Assembly: GCF_900177675.1 (NCBI RefSeq)
Contig: NZ_FXWM01000001.1
Location: 6,333,001 to 6,397,000, forward strand
Length of the DNA stretch: 64,000 nt
From: Bacillus sp. OV166
Lineage (GTDB): Bacteria > Bacillota > Bacilli > Bacillales > Cytobacillaceae
Direction: 5' to 3'
Part shown: positions 23,604 through 32,403 of the stretch, one piece after another
How positions within the stretch are numbered: the stretch's first letter is position 1
Layout of the letters: every line of letters starts with the position of its first letter
The notes under the pieces: generated by a model
What the model was told of the DNA's origin: nothing
What the model saw: the letters and a program-made list of their open reading frames with translations, nothing else
Databases searched by the model: none
Made by a program: the position numbers and the translations under genes

Positions 23604-23993
23604 ATGGAAATTCCGGTTACTGGGTTTATCCTTCATTCAAGTGATTCAAATATGGATTCTGAGCATTCTCACATATTATATCTTACGTCTTGGAACGGCA
23701 CTCCCATTCATAGACATCATTTTTCTGGAGTGACCTCATTTATGGGAGGGCATGACCATAAATATGCAGGGACAACGGAACCTGCCCCTACTGGTGTAAA
23801 ACATACTCATAAATACTTTACCGTGACTTCGTTAAATGATGGCCATAAACATGAAATCCGAGGCACTACAGGTCCTGCGATTCCCTTACCAGGTGGAGTT
23901 GGACATTATCATAATTTTCACGGAGTAACGACAGTGAACGGAGCCCATCCTCATTCACATAAATATAGTGGTACAACTAGCCCTAGCTCCTAG
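23604..23993 (+). CDS. YmaF family histidine-rich repeat protein
   Basis: 129 aa composed of four repeats of about 27 residues of the form HxHxFxGxTS-xxGHxHxYxGTT (for example HHFSGVTSFMGGHDHKYAGT). No signal peptide. The alternating His pairs suggest metal binding, which is inference. YmaF proteins occur in spore formers; function unknown. AAGGGGGAAAAGAT precedes the ATG and a terminator follows. Confidence 0.92.
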   Translation: MEIPVTGFILHSSDSNMDSEHSHILYLTSWNGTPIHRHHFSGVTSFMGGHDHKYAGTTEPAPTGVKHTHKYFTVTSLNDGHKHEIRGTTGPAIPLPGGVGHYHNFHGVTTVNGAHPHSHKYSGTTSPSS

Positions 23994-24016
23994 GGAATGT
24001 TTCAACACATTAAAAT

Positions 24017-24052
24017 GCCGATTTCCTGTTGGTTAAGGAATCGGCTTTTTTT
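24017..24052 (+). terminator. Terminator of the YmaF gene
   Basis: GCCGATTTCC / GGAATCGGC stem and T7 tail. Confidence 0.88.
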
Positions 24053-24204
24053 ATCTTCTTTCACTGAGGTACCCGTAAGCTTAATAGGGGTACCACTCCA
24101 ACTCATTTCTCTTTTAATTTTCCACTATCCGTTTCACCCATGATACAACACACATAGACTAATGATGACTTTACAAATTATTTATCTAGGGAGTTGACTG
24201 TATT

Positions 24205-24471
24205 TTGTATAACCCTTACCAATACAATCCTTATCACATTAGTCAACAGCAGCAGTATAGCCCACACCATTATAAACACACAGTATTAAGAAACATTGAA
24301 CCTCTTGTTCAGTATGGATTACACGAAGCCCAGCACACTTCTTTTCCTCATGCCTTACGAGAGGTTGCTGCTATTACGTACCTTATGGGTATGGGATACG
24401 AACCTACCGTAGCCCGCAAGATCGTTGAGTCTTGGGAAATCAACGAGGCATTTTATCCAGGGCAGATATGA
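24205..24471 (+). CDS. Tyr/Gln/His-rich small protein, 88 aa, possible spore-coat protein
   Basis: TTG start after GGGAGTTGACTGTATT. The N-terminal 25 residues (MYNPYQYNPYHISQQQQYSP) are coat-protein-like; the remainder is helical with EPLVQYGLHEAQHTSF and a UBA-like MGMGYEPTVARKIVESW. Not recognised as a named family. A hairpin terminator follows the stop. Confidence 0.65.
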   Translation: MYNPYQYNPYHISQQQQYSPHHYKHTVLRNIEPLVQYGLHEAQHTSFPHALREVAAITYLMGMGYEPTVARKIVESWEINEAFYPGQI

Positions 24472-24495
24472 TTCCTACCCTTTCAAAAGGGTAAT

Positions 24496-24524
24496 GAAGC
24501 ACCGTTTACACGGTGCTTTCTTGT
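24496..24524 (+). terminator. Terminator of the 88-aa gene
   Basis: GAAGCACCG / CGGTGCTTTC. Nearly the same sequence recurs at 39140, so it belongs to a dispersed terminator type. Confidence 0.82.
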
Positions 24525-24574
24525 AAAATTTACATGATTTAAAGGTAGCTCCTTGTCTATTTTTTGATTACCCT

Positions 24575-26548
24575 CTATTCTATAGAACGTACATATTCGG
24601 CTATTTTTAAAATTTCACCGTCTGTAAACGTAGGCTTTCCTTCATATCGAATTCGCTTAATAACCTCTTCAATCGTATTAGCACTGCCATCATGCAAATA
24701 AGGTGCACTTGCCCATACCCCTCTTAATGTTGGAACATCAAAATGAAGAGTATCTCTTGGGTTTGTAAAACCTTGTCTAGCGTTACCTTTAGATGGTTTA
24801 TCTAACGGATTAGTCGTACCGATATCATGCAAATAATTAGTATTGCTAGTTGTCAAATGACCTTTTTCATCCATAGCCTTAACGCTATCTGTAAATTGAG
24901 CCCCTGCATGACATGCAATACATCCTGCTTTCCCTTCAAACAATTTTCTTCCATCCTCTGCTGTAGAGGTTAGGCTTCCATCCTTAGTACGATAAGGACT
25001 TTTTGGGACTGGGAATGAATCAGGATCATCGAGATAGGCAAACATCGCATCATACATATGCTCGACATCATTTGGGAGTGGTTTTCCCGGATCAAATTCC
25101 ATCATGCCACCCATTTCACCCTGCACAGTCAATATATAATCCGTAAAATCATCACGACTGCCATCCCACATAAATAATCCGGTTTTTGTCGTTAAAACAT
25201 TGCTTGGAACTTCTCTTGGTCCTTTTGGTGTCATTAAAGTAAGTCCATTTGTTTCACCATCAGCATGACAAGAAATACAACTCATCCAATTATTCCCTGT
25301 AATTCCTGTCGCAAACTCCTCGCTATTGGCACTATAAAAAATCGTTTTCCCTTCTCTTACTAGTGGGGACAGAGGATCTTTTGATATCAACTCAAGATTT
25401 TCACCTTTCATTTTTGCACGAGCGTATGGACTGTTTCCACCTGTAGAAATCTCAGCAAGATCATGACTCATAGCGTTGTTAACATAAACGGTTTCGCCAT
25501 CCGGTGAAATCACGGCACCTCTTGGATTATTTCCTTCAATTCTTCTTAGAATCTGCGTTGCATTGCCACCACGTTTTAAATCAAACACAACGAGATCTTC
25601 ACTTCCAGACATGACAACATATGCTTTGTTTCCGTTTGGATGAAAGACGACATCATAAGGATTTGAAGTAATGATTGTGTCATTCTTTTTATCTGTGATA
25701 TTTATTTCTTCGAACAATTCTTTCCGTTCATCAACCAACTCTTCATCAGTCGTTAAATCAATGACAGAGATGGCTGGGAAGATCGTTTCTTGAAAGTGAA
25801 CTGGTGTATCAACATTTGTTAACAAGTGAGGAATCCAAGCTTTTTTTCCATGTGGATCAATCACAAATTGTTCTAATGTATTTGGAATCCCCTGGCTTTT
25901 TTTGCGATCGTGATTATCTGGTGAATCGGCAAGGGCAATTACTTTACTTATTTTTTCAGTTTCGGTATTAATCACACTAATTTTCGCATCTAAATAATGC
26001 GGAACATATAACTTTTGCCCTTCTGCCGTAATCGCTAATGTTCTAGGTCGATCGCCGACTTTAATCTCAGACTCAACTTTTTTATTCGTTAGATCGATTA
26101 CTGATATTGTACTAGATCGATAGTTTGCAACATACAGCTTTTTACCGTCCTGATTTGTTACAACACCATATGGTTCAATTCCGACATCAAGAGAATCAAC
26201 CACTTTTTCTTTTTCAATTGATAGGATGTCAATTTTATTGTCATACCTACAGGAAACATACAATAAACTTTCATCTGGTGAAAGGATTAGCTGCACAGGG
26301 GATTTTCCGACTGGTATTTCAGCTGTCACCTTTTTTGTTTGACTGTCAACAATGGTAACTGTATTTACATCAATATTGGCTATATAAATGGTATTACCAG
26401 CCTTATTCATAACAATATTGTTGCTGTTAACAGCATAGTCCCGAACAACTCCTGGCTCTTTCTCGTTTACTACTTGTATTCCTTCCTTACAACCAACTAA
26501 CGCCCCCATCAATAGGAGCGTTAGCCAGAAAAGGGCAATTTTCTTCAC
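24575..26548 (-). CDS. Lipoprotein with YVTN beta-propeller and di-heme cytochrome c peroxidase-like domain
   Basis: 657 aa. Lipobox LLLMGALVGC; residues about 30-390 are seven-bladed propeller repeats (YIANIDVNTVTIVDSQTKKV, LYVSCRYDNKIDIL, LYVANYRSSTISVIDL). The C-terminal half has two CxxCH heme sites, CISCH and CIACH, in a MauG/CcpA-like arrangement (VPTLRGVWASAPYLHDGSAN). Expected to be membrane-tethered outside the cell and to move electrons to or from a substrate or metal. It is the last gene of the Fur-box operon, after the 700-aa lipoprotein by 21 bases. Confidence 0.88.
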   Translation of the reverse strand: MKKIALFWLTLLLMGALVGCKEGIQVVNEKEPGVVRDYAVNSNNIVMNKAGNTIYIANIDVNTVTIVDSQTKKVTAEIPVGKSPVQLILSPDESLLYVSCRYDNKIDILSIEKEKVVDSLDVGIEPYGVVTNQDGKKLYVANYRSSTISVIDLTNKKVESEIKVGDRPRTLAITAEGQKLYVPHYLDAKISVINTETEKISKVIALADSPDNHDRKKSQGIPNTLEQFVIDPHGKKAWIPHLLTNVDTPVHFQETIFPAISVIDLTTDEELVDERKELFEEINITDKKNDTIITSNPYDVVFHPNGNKAYVVMSGSEDLVVFDLKRGGNATQILRRIEGNNPRGAVISPDGETVYVNNAMSHDLAEISTGGNSPYARAKMKGENLELISKDPLSPLVREGKTIFYSANSEEFATGITGNNWMSCISCHADGETNGLTLMTPKGPREVPSNVLTTKTGLFMWDGSRDDFTDYILTVQGEMGGMMEFDPGKPLPNDVEHMYDAMFAYLDDPDSFPVPKSPYRTKDGSLTSTAEDGRKLFEGKAGCIACHAGAQFTDSVKAMDEKGHLTTSNTNYLHDIGTTNPLDKPSKGNARQGFTNPRDTLHFDVPTLRGVWASAPYLHDGSANTIEEVIKRIRYEGKPTFTDGEILKIAEYVRSIE

Positions 26549-26569
26549 GATTACCTACCCTCTTTATCT

Positions 26570-28672
26570 TTATTTTTTTACTTCAACAGGTACAAGAACA
26601 GGTGCAATGCCGTATTTACCATGACCAGCTTGAGTTTGTGGAACTTGATCTCCATCTGTGTTTCCAGACTTATCACCATCAATGTAAAAATCACCTGTAT
26701 CCCAGAATTCACTTGCTTGCATTCCTTGTTTAAGATCTGGACCATCTATGACAGTTTCATAAAAATCAACATATCGTGAAATAATGGTTTCCACTTCTAA
26801 TGCTTTTGGCTGTTTTTCATCACCTTCCATATTGCTTAAGTTATTAATCGCGACACGTAAGACAGCAGATACTCCACCTGCAGTAAAGGCATCATATTTC
26901 ATTTCGCCTTTCACAGTTTCATAGGCTTTTGCCTTATTATCCCAAAGCATTTCATCCATTGCTTGATAAACGGTACGAGCAGCATTACGATATTTTTCAT
27001 CCTTTGTTGCAAGATATGCTGCTGTTAAGCCGCGAACGGCCCCAAGTTGTGCATTTAATGTTGTTTCCTTATCTGCACCTTTACCGAATGTATAGCCTTT
27101 TGCAACTAAGCCTGAATCTGTCATCAGTTTATCAATGATAAAATCAGCTTGTTTTGTCATTAATTCAATTGCACGTTTGCCTTCAGCTGTATTTAATCCT
27201 TCAGCGTCTTCTGCATTTGCATATCCAACTGGAAGACCATCAATTGCACGCTGGAAAATACGAAGTGATTCCATTGTATAGCCTGCATTAAACGTATCTA
27301 CATAATTTCCTTGCTCTTTACCATTATTTTCAGCTACAAATGCACCTTCTTTTTCATTAAAGTGCATGGCATCAATGTTTTTAAACACATGAAGCAGTAC
27401 GTCACGGTTTACAGAGTATGGATCGTTTACAGTTACATCGTTTCCTGCATTGTTATCAAGATTTACTTTAGGCGCAGCAGGATAAGGATCACTGTCAAAA
27501 AGTGCTCGGAATGATGGCGCGACATTTTTATTTTCTGGACGCTGATCTGTCGTGCCGAAGAATTCAGATGAAGGCCAAAGCATTAACCATTGATCTGTTA
27601 AAATACTGCGCGCATCTGTTACTTCTAGTGACTCGGCATTAGGGACGTCTGTATTTCCGTCTTCTTTTACTTGGATTGTATGAGGTAAATAAACATAGCC
27701 TTTTGATGGATCATACTGACTTCCAACACTCGCAGGAAGTAATTTCTGATCATTTGCCTTGTAAAATAAGTGATTACGAACGTAATTTAATTTGTTCCAA
27801 ATTTCCTCTACTAGGATGGCTCCCTGCATACCATCTGCTGAGCTGACACCAATAGCAACGTTTTCATCATGATCATCAGTAGGTGTTTCACCTTCCAATT
27901 CTTCATCACCGTCTACAGTATGAAACCCACCCATAAAATCTCCAGCCCATAGAGCTTGTTTTAAGAATGCCCCCCCATATGCTGCTGGATTTAATACTTT
28001 ATCCATTTTATTACGATCCCATCGAAGGGACTTAAAGTTAACTTGATATTGAGGAACGTATGTATTTTCTTCCCCTGAAGCATAGTTAGAAGTATCTACT
28101 TCTTGAATATAATGAGGATCACCTTTTGCATATTCAATAAAGGTTGGAAACATATTCCTATGAATCTCTTCACGAGGATAGCCAACTGCATCAGCTAATT
28201 TATAGAAACGCTCTGCTAATAATTCTTGTGATTCTTTCCCCTGCTTTTTAGCTAATTCCTTGACAACCGGACCATTAATTAAATGTAGCCCTAACCCTGA
28301 TTTTTCTACAACTTCATACATTGCTTCCTCTGAATATTCATACGATTCAATTCCTGCTGTATAATCAAACTTTGTGGGCGAATCTAATTTTTTTGGATCA
28401 AGAACATCCAGATCAAGTCCTAGTCCCTCTACTAAGGGTTCTCCTGAAAGTTCAAATTCTGCATAGGCGAACATGTTCCCTGCTGTATCAAACGTATAAT
28501 CTGTCACAGGTACTCTTACAGAAGCGTTCGTCACTTTCTTACTTACTTGTTGCTCTTGTTCTGATGTTTTTTCCTCTTTAGCAACTTTCTTATCGCTCGT
28601 ACATCCAGCAATTAGTACTAAAGTGGATGCAAGTGCGATAGATGACATCACTTTCCATGGCTTGTTTTTCAT
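26570..28672 (-). CDS. Large lipoprotein of unknown function (alpha/alpha-barrel-like), 700 aa
   Basis: Lipobox STLVLIAGC. No firm family. The second half shows repeated helix pairs (LGAVRGLTAAYLATKDEKYR, NAARTVYQAMDEMLWDNKAK) like an alpha/alpha toroid, and the N-terminal part has Tyr/Asp-rich stretches. C-terminus GKYGIAPVLVPVEVKK. Lies between DoxX and the di-heme lipoprotein on one transcript with Fur boxes ahead, so a role in extracytoplasmic iron or redox handling is likely. It could be the substrate or scaffold of the MauG-like partner. Confidence 0.85.
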   Translation of the reverse strand: MKNKPWKVMSSIALASTLVLIAGCTSDKKVAKEEKTSEQEQQVSKKVTNASVRVPVTDYTFDTAGNMFAYAEFELSGEPLVEGLGLDLDVLDPKKLDSPTKFDYTAGIESYEYSEEAMYEVVEKSGLGLHLINGPVVKELAKKQGKESQELLAERFYKLADAVGYPREEIHRNMFPTFIEYAKGDPHYIQEVDTSNYASGEENTYVPQYQVNFKSLRWDRNKMDKVLNPAAYGGAFLKQALWAGDFMGGFHTVDGDEELEGETPTDDHDENVAIGVSSADGMQGAILVEEIWNKLNYVRNHLFYKANDQKLLPASVGSQYDPSKGYVYLPHTIQVKEDGNTDVPNAESLEVTDARSILTDQWLMLWPSSEFFGTTDQRPENKNVAPSFRALFDSDPYPAAPKVNLDNNAGNDVTVNDPYSVNRDVLLHVFKNIDAMHFNEKEGAFVAENNGKEQGNYVDTFNAGYTMESLRIFQRAIDGLPVGYANAEDAEGLNTAEGKRAIELMTKQADFIIDKLMTDSGLVAKGYTFGKGADKETTLNAQLGAVRGLTAAYLATKDEKYRNAARTVYQAMDEMLWDNKAKAYETVKGEMKYDAFTAGGVSAVLRVAINNLSNMEGDEKQPKALEVETIISRYVDFYETVIDGPDLKQGMQASEFWDTGDFYIDGDKSGNTDGDQVPQTQAGHGKYGIAPVLVPVEVKK

Positions 28673-28791
28673 AATAATATCCCTTCAACATAATAATTTT
28701 ATCTATCATCATAATAAAATAAAAAATAAATTGATTAATAGCTAATAAACGACTATTTTTTAAACTAATCTAAAGAAAATCTTCATTTTAA

Positions 28792-29322
28792 TTAAGAAAT
28801 TTTCTTAATAAGCCATTTTGGTGTCGCAGGCTCTTCTACCTTTTTGTTTTTAAAAGAAAGCTTTTGATCTATTCCAAAATATCGGTCTAAACTGAAAACA
28901 TAACTACTTTGTATAAAAAATAAAATTGCAAATGCGCTTGTATAAAGGGTCAGACTTATTAAATTCATATTTCCTGAAAGAATAAAATTCACATGCATAA
29001 AAAGACAAATAAAAACAGAAGGAATAATCATAAATCCAACGATCAAACATATTCCCAAAATAATTTGCACAATAGGAATTGTATCATTGAAGAACATAAC
29101 ATGATCTAATGCTACATGTTCAATGAAATACTTATAAAATTCTGGAACATTTGGTTTTTCTACTGCAGTTAATAAATAATGTTCAATAAAAACACCGGGT
29201 TCACTAAACCAGTGCTTTTCACTAATCTTCGTTACACCTGCTAATAGCCATCCTACACCAAAAAGAATACGCATAATAGTTACCAATAATTGCAAGACCA
29301 CTTTATTAATTAATGTACTCAT
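28792..29322 (-). CDS. DoxX family membrane protein (first gene of Fur-box operon)
   Basis: 176 aa with four membrane segments and the DoxX opening MRILFGVGWLLAGVTKISEKHW. DoxX proteins are quinone-linked or redox-associated membrane partners whose exact chemistry is unclear. The ATG at 29322 is set by AGGAGG eight bases upstream; an earlier GTG overlaps that site. Upstream lies a TTGACA-N16-TATAAG promoter with Fur boxes over it. Gap to the next gene is 119 bases. Confidence 0.9.
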   Translation of the reverse strand: MSTLINKVVLQLLVTIMRILFGVGWLLAGVTKISEKHWFSEPGVFIEHYLLTAVEKPNVPEFYKYFIEHVALDHVMFFNDTIPIVQIILGICLIVGFMIIPSVFICLFMHVNFILSGNMNLISLTLYTSAFAILFFIQSSYVFSLDRYFGIDQKLSFKNKKVEEPATPKWLIKKIS

Positions 29323-29369
29323 TATTATCACCTCCTACGAATCTATTAAGATATTCCATAAAGAAAGTG

Positions 29370-29388
29370 ATAATGATTATCATTTTCG
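29370..29388. promoter_or_regulatory. Fur box 1
   Basis: GATAATGATTATCATTTTC matches the 19-bp Fur consensus GATAATGATAATCATTATC at about 16 positions. It lies between the DoxX start and its promoter hexamers, over the expected initiation region. Confidence 0.85.
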
Positions 29389-29395
29389 TTATAAT

Positions 29396-29423
29396 CTTAT
29401 ACTTAAATGATAATCATTGTCAA
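29396..29423 (-). promoter_or_regulatory. Sigma-A promoter of the DoxX operon
   Basis: On the minus strand TTGACA (complement of 29418-29423), 16-base spacer, TATAAG. The spacer contains the second Fur box. Confidence 0.65.
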
Positions 29424-29424
29424 T
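29406..29424. promoter_or_regulatory. Fur box 2
   Basis: AATGATAATCATTGTCAAT; central TGATAATCA palindrome. Positioned to block both the DoxX promoter and the divergent peptide promoter (TGCTATAAT near 29454). Confidence 0.75.
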
Positions 29425-29523
29425 CAAAATTGAGTGAAAATTACATAATCTATGCTATAATGACAGATTTAATAGTTTAAAATAGAGTAGTATAAATATA
29501 AATTGTAAGAATAAGGAGAAAAA

Positions 29524-29613
29524 ATGGATCGATTTAAAAACGTTTTAATTATTTCTTTTTTAATAGCAAATATTATCGGACTTTGTGTTTGGATTTTTTC
29601 TATATTGAAATAG
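29524..29613 (+). CDS. 29-aa single-pass membrane peptide, divergent from the Fur-box operon
   Basis: MDRFKNVLIISFLIANIIGL then CVWIFSILK: one membrane helix with a basic N-terminus. AAGGAG seven bases before the ATG and an extended -10 TGCTATAAT about 70 bases upstream support expression. It shares the Fur-box region with the DoxX operon. Too short for homology by eye; it may be a membrane partner of that system. Confidence 0.6.
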   Translation: MDRFKNVLIISFLIANIIGLCVWIFSILK

Positions 29614-29708
29614 AAAAATTCCTTTATTAACAGCCGCCTTGAAAAGTTAATTTCTTAATGGTGTAACCTTACTCCACTAACCTGAACCGTTATCTGAACA
29701 AAAAAAAA

Positions 29709-29738
29709 GAGCGACTTTTCAGTCACTCAAAAAAATTT
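29709..29738. terminator. Hairpin terminator
   Basis: GAGCGACT / AGTCACTC with four-base loop, A-run before and T-run after, so it could act in both directions. Confidence 0.65.
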
Positions 29739-29855
29739 TTTCTTTATAAAAATATATAAAAGCGTTATCTAATTAGAAATTTTGATGTTATTTTCGTCAA
29801 AGCGTATCATCCAAAGTTCATTCGTCAAAGATAAGGAAAAGGAGGTGTGATACGA

Positions 29856-30011
29856 ATGGCACAAGATGTACTTTGTGAAGTAAATAACTGTTCCTACTGG
29901 GGCAACGGAAACAAATGCAATGCAGATGCTATTTATGTAGTCAGTCATAAAGGCAAACAGGCATCCAGTAGTGAAGAAACGGATTGCAAAACATTTGTTC
30001 CAGAAGTATAA
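29856..30011 (+). CDS. DUF1540 protein, 51 aa
   Basis: Cys-rich: VLCEVNNCSYWGNGNKCNAD and a late DCKTFVPEV, the four-cysteine arrangement of DUF1540 (CxxxxCxxxxxxxxC...C), probably metal binding. GGAGGTGTGATACGA precedes the ATG. Members are common small proteins of spore formers; role unknown. Confidence 0.9.
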   Translation: MAQDVLCEVNNCSYWGNGNKCNADAIYVVSHKGKQASSSEETDCKTFVPEV

Positions 30012-30079
30012 TTTTCGTTGGGATAGCCTTTTTATGGTTATCCCTTTAATATTTGTAGTATTGATAATAATAATCATTT

Positions 30080-30268
30080 TCATACATGTTTATGGATATT
30101 TCTTATTTTTCTAATTTTATTGGAAATAGGAACTGAATAGAAAATATTTATATTTGCTTCCTGTTTACAAAATATACAGGGACTTTTATACAATTTGCTT
30201 ATTTCTACATGTGGGACGTCAAGACCTTTTAGTGCCTTTTTAACATGGTTTTTACACACCATTACCAT
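30080..30268 (-). CDS. Small zinc-ribbon-like protein, 62 aa
   Basis: MVMVCKNHVKKALKGLDVPH then CIFCKQEA: a CxxH / CxxC set that could hold one zinc ion. GAGG eight bases before ATG 30268. Similar short CxxH...CxxC peptides occur in Bacillus, but I cannot name the family. It is convergent with the DUF1540 gene. Confidence 0.58.
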   Translation of the reverse strand: MVMVCKNHVKKALKGLDVPHVEISKLYKSPCIFCKQEANINIFYSVPISNKIRKIRNIHKHV

Positions 30269-30454
30269 ATAGAGACCTCACTTTCCTTGATCTATAAATA
30301 AATATATGTGCTGTATAAAACATTTATCATCACTCAAATGTTGCTGACATGTACACATTTGAATTTTTATGACAAAAAAAGAGCAGCATTTCAGCCGCTC
30401 CGATGTTATCTCTTTCTTCTTGTTTTCGCTTGAAATACCTAAATCTTAAGCAGA

Positions 30455-31282
30455 TTAAACTCCAATCGCTTCTTTATTTGCATTCGATTCTTTGAATAGC
30501 TGTTCCCACTGTTCATATAGGCTTTTAGCTGTCTGATAATCATCGATATCCGCTTTTATATCTTCCTGTAATTTCTCTTTTAAATTGCGGCATGATGACT
30601 CCCATTCCTCTAAACTTTTTATATCAAAAAGTTTTGAAAACCTTGGTTTCATACTTTCCCAATTAGAATAAATGGTATTACACCATTCCAACAATTCTTC
30701 ACGGTATTGTAGTTCTTCGTCTAAATCCACATATTTATCTGAATCAACCTCAATCTCCTCTTGATAAGCAGCCCTTTCCATTAATCCTTCATGGAATGGT
30801 TGTTCCTCTTCCCATTCAAAACGGTGATTGGAACCGACTTCAATCTCCTCTTGATAAGCATTCGTTTCCAATAATTTTTCATGGTATGGTTTTTCGTCTT
30901 CCCATTCCAAACGTTGATTAGAATCGACTTCAATCTCTTCTTGAGAAGCAGCCCTTTCCATAAATCCTTCATGGAATGGTTGTTCCTCTTCCCATTCCAA
31001 ACGTTGATCAGAATCGACTTTAATCTCTTCTTGATACGCATGCGTTTCTTTGAATAGCTGTTCCCACTGATCATATAGGCTTTTAGCGTTCAGATAATCA
31101 TCGAAGTCCACGTTTAAATCTGACTGTAATTTCTCTTTTAATTGACGGCATGATCCTTCCCATTCCTCTAGACTCTCCATATCATAGAGCTTGGTAACCT
31201 CTGGTTTCATACTTTCCCAATTAGAATAAATGGTATTACACCATTCCAACAAATCATTACGGTATTGTTTTTGTTCTTCCAT
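30455..31282 (-). CDS. Repetitive acidic protein with duplicated end modules, 275 aa
   Basis: Two copies of a module (about 1-75 and 190-265) share EWCNTIYSNWESMKP, SLEEWE, CRxLKEKLQ and LYxQWEQLFKE. Between them are three 30-residue repeats of the form EEIxVDSxQRLEWEEEQPFH. Strongly acidic, no signal peptide or membrane segment, mostly helical, possibly coiled coil. Not a recognised family. The repeats are nearly identical at DNA level (90-base period), pointing to recent internal amplification. Confidence 0.78.
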   Translation of the reverse strand: MEEQKQYRNDLLEWCNTIYSNWESMKPEVTKLYDMESLEEWEGSCRQLKEKLQSDLNVDFDDYLNAKSLYDQWEQLFKETHAYQEEIKVDSDQRLEWEEEQPFHEGFMERAASQEEIEVDSNQRLEWEDEKPYHEKLLETNAYQEEIEVGSNHRFEWEEEQPFHEGLMERAAYQEEIEVDSDKYVDLDEELQYREELLEWCNTIYSNWESMKPRFSKLFDIKSLEEWESSCRNLKEKLQEDIKADIDDYQTAKSLYEQWEQLFKESNANKEAIGV

Positions 31283-31542
31283 TTTGAAACATTCCCCTCA
31301 CCAAGGTTATTTATTTTTTCTTATCCTGATTATAAGGACCACAAATTTATACTATGTTCCACGATTGTCCTAGGTTAAGACATTCACCCATAGATAAATA
31401 ACAACATGACGTCAGTAAGAAAACTAAGTGGGCTATTTCACCTTTTCTAAAAAAGATTAAATCCTTATAAAGTTTATTCAAATTCAAAACTAAGCCGAAT
31501 TTGTTATAAATAAAACGCCACTCAAGAACAAATAGCTAAATA

Positions 31543-31574
31543 AAAATGCCCACATCAAGTTGGGCATTTTTTTT
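31543..31574. terminator. Terminator
   Basis: AATGCCCA / TGGGCATT with A and T runs on either side; bidirectional in form. Confidence 0.75.
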
Positions 31575-31684
31575 AAAAGTTTTTAAATTTAAAAGTGAAA
31601 AACTTGTTTGGAGATGAAACCTTCGGAAAGTATTCCCGAAGTCTTCTTTACATAATCTACTTATTGCCATTTAAAACCTTGATC

Positions 31685-32005
31685 TTAATGTCCAGAAGTT
31701 ATTTTAATACCTGCAGCCCCTGTAATAATACACATAATCAATAGGATTGTTCTTAAACTTCTAGGTTCTTTAAAGAAGATCATTCCTGCTAAAACACTTC
31801 CAACAGAGCCGATACCGGTCCATATTGCATAGGCAGTCCCCACTGGAAGAGAAGTTAATGACAAAGAAAGAAAATAAAAGCTTAAACTCCCAAAAAAAAG
31901 ACACGCTACAGAGGGGAGCAATTTTTTAAACCCGTCTGCACGTTTCAGGCTTATAACACTACCAATCTCGGCAAATCCGGCTATAAGAAGAAAAAACCAA
32001 GCCAT
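31685..32005 (-). CDS. SMR family efflux subunit (second of pair)
   Basis: 106 aa, four membrane helices, with the SMR features AEIGSVISLKRADGF (Glu14 is the essential carboxylate) and VGTAYAIWTGIGSVG. The start at 32005 is set by AGGAGATGATTC; it is nine bases or so after the partner stop region. Paired SMR proteins (YkkCD, YvdRS type) work as antiparallel heterodimers that export guanidinium or cationic compounds with protons. Confidence 0.92.
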   Translation of the reverse strand: MAWFFLLIAGFAEIGSVISLKRADGFKKLLPSVACLFFGSLSFYFLSLSLTSLPVGTAYAIWTGIGSVGSVLAGMIFFKEPRSLRTILLIMCIITGAAGIKITSGH

Positions 32006-32044
32006 TGAATCATCTCCTAACCTTGTATAAATCATATTTTTTCA

Positions 32045-32374
32045 TTAATGTTTAGGTTGTGCTGGACTAATTTTTATTCCAATTATCCCCAATATCATTA
32101 AAGTTACAAAAAATACTTTCAGTGGATTAATAGTCTCTCCCCAAAAAAGCATCCCAGTTACTACTGTTCCCACCGTTCCCAGTCCAGTAAAAATGGCGTA
32201 ACCAGTTCCCAAGGGAATTGAATGTAAAGCTTTTGAAAGTAAAAAGAAACTAAAAAGTATAATAACTACCGTTACTATACTAGGGAAAATTTTGGTGAAT
32301 CCGTGTGAATATTTAAGACCGATCACCCAAACAATTTCCAAAATTCCTGCCATTATGATATAGATCCATGCCAT
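32045..32374 (-). CDS. SMR family efflux subunit (first of pair)
   Basis: 109 aa, four helices; AGILEIVWVIGLKYSHGF resembles YkkC around the conserved Glu, and GTGYAIFTGLGTVGTV is the helix-3 signature. Heterodimer partner of the next gene. No guanidine riboswitch is visible upstream, and the pair follows the HAD gene by 29 bases, so it may share the upstream operon. Confidence 0.92.
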   Translation of the reverse strand: MAWIYIIMAGILEIVWVIGLKYSHGFTKIFPSIVTVVIILFSFFLLSKALHSIPLGTGYAIFTGLGTVGTVVTGMLFWGETINPLKVFFVTLMILGIIGIKISPAQPKH

Positions 32375-32403
32375 TTGATTGCTCTCTCCTTCGGCATTGA
32401 CAC

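Noticed and set aside
29769..30083. 104-codon minus frame over the DUF1540 gene
   Set aside because: Antisense to a clear Cys-rich DUF1540 protein with a strong ribosome site; no independent support.
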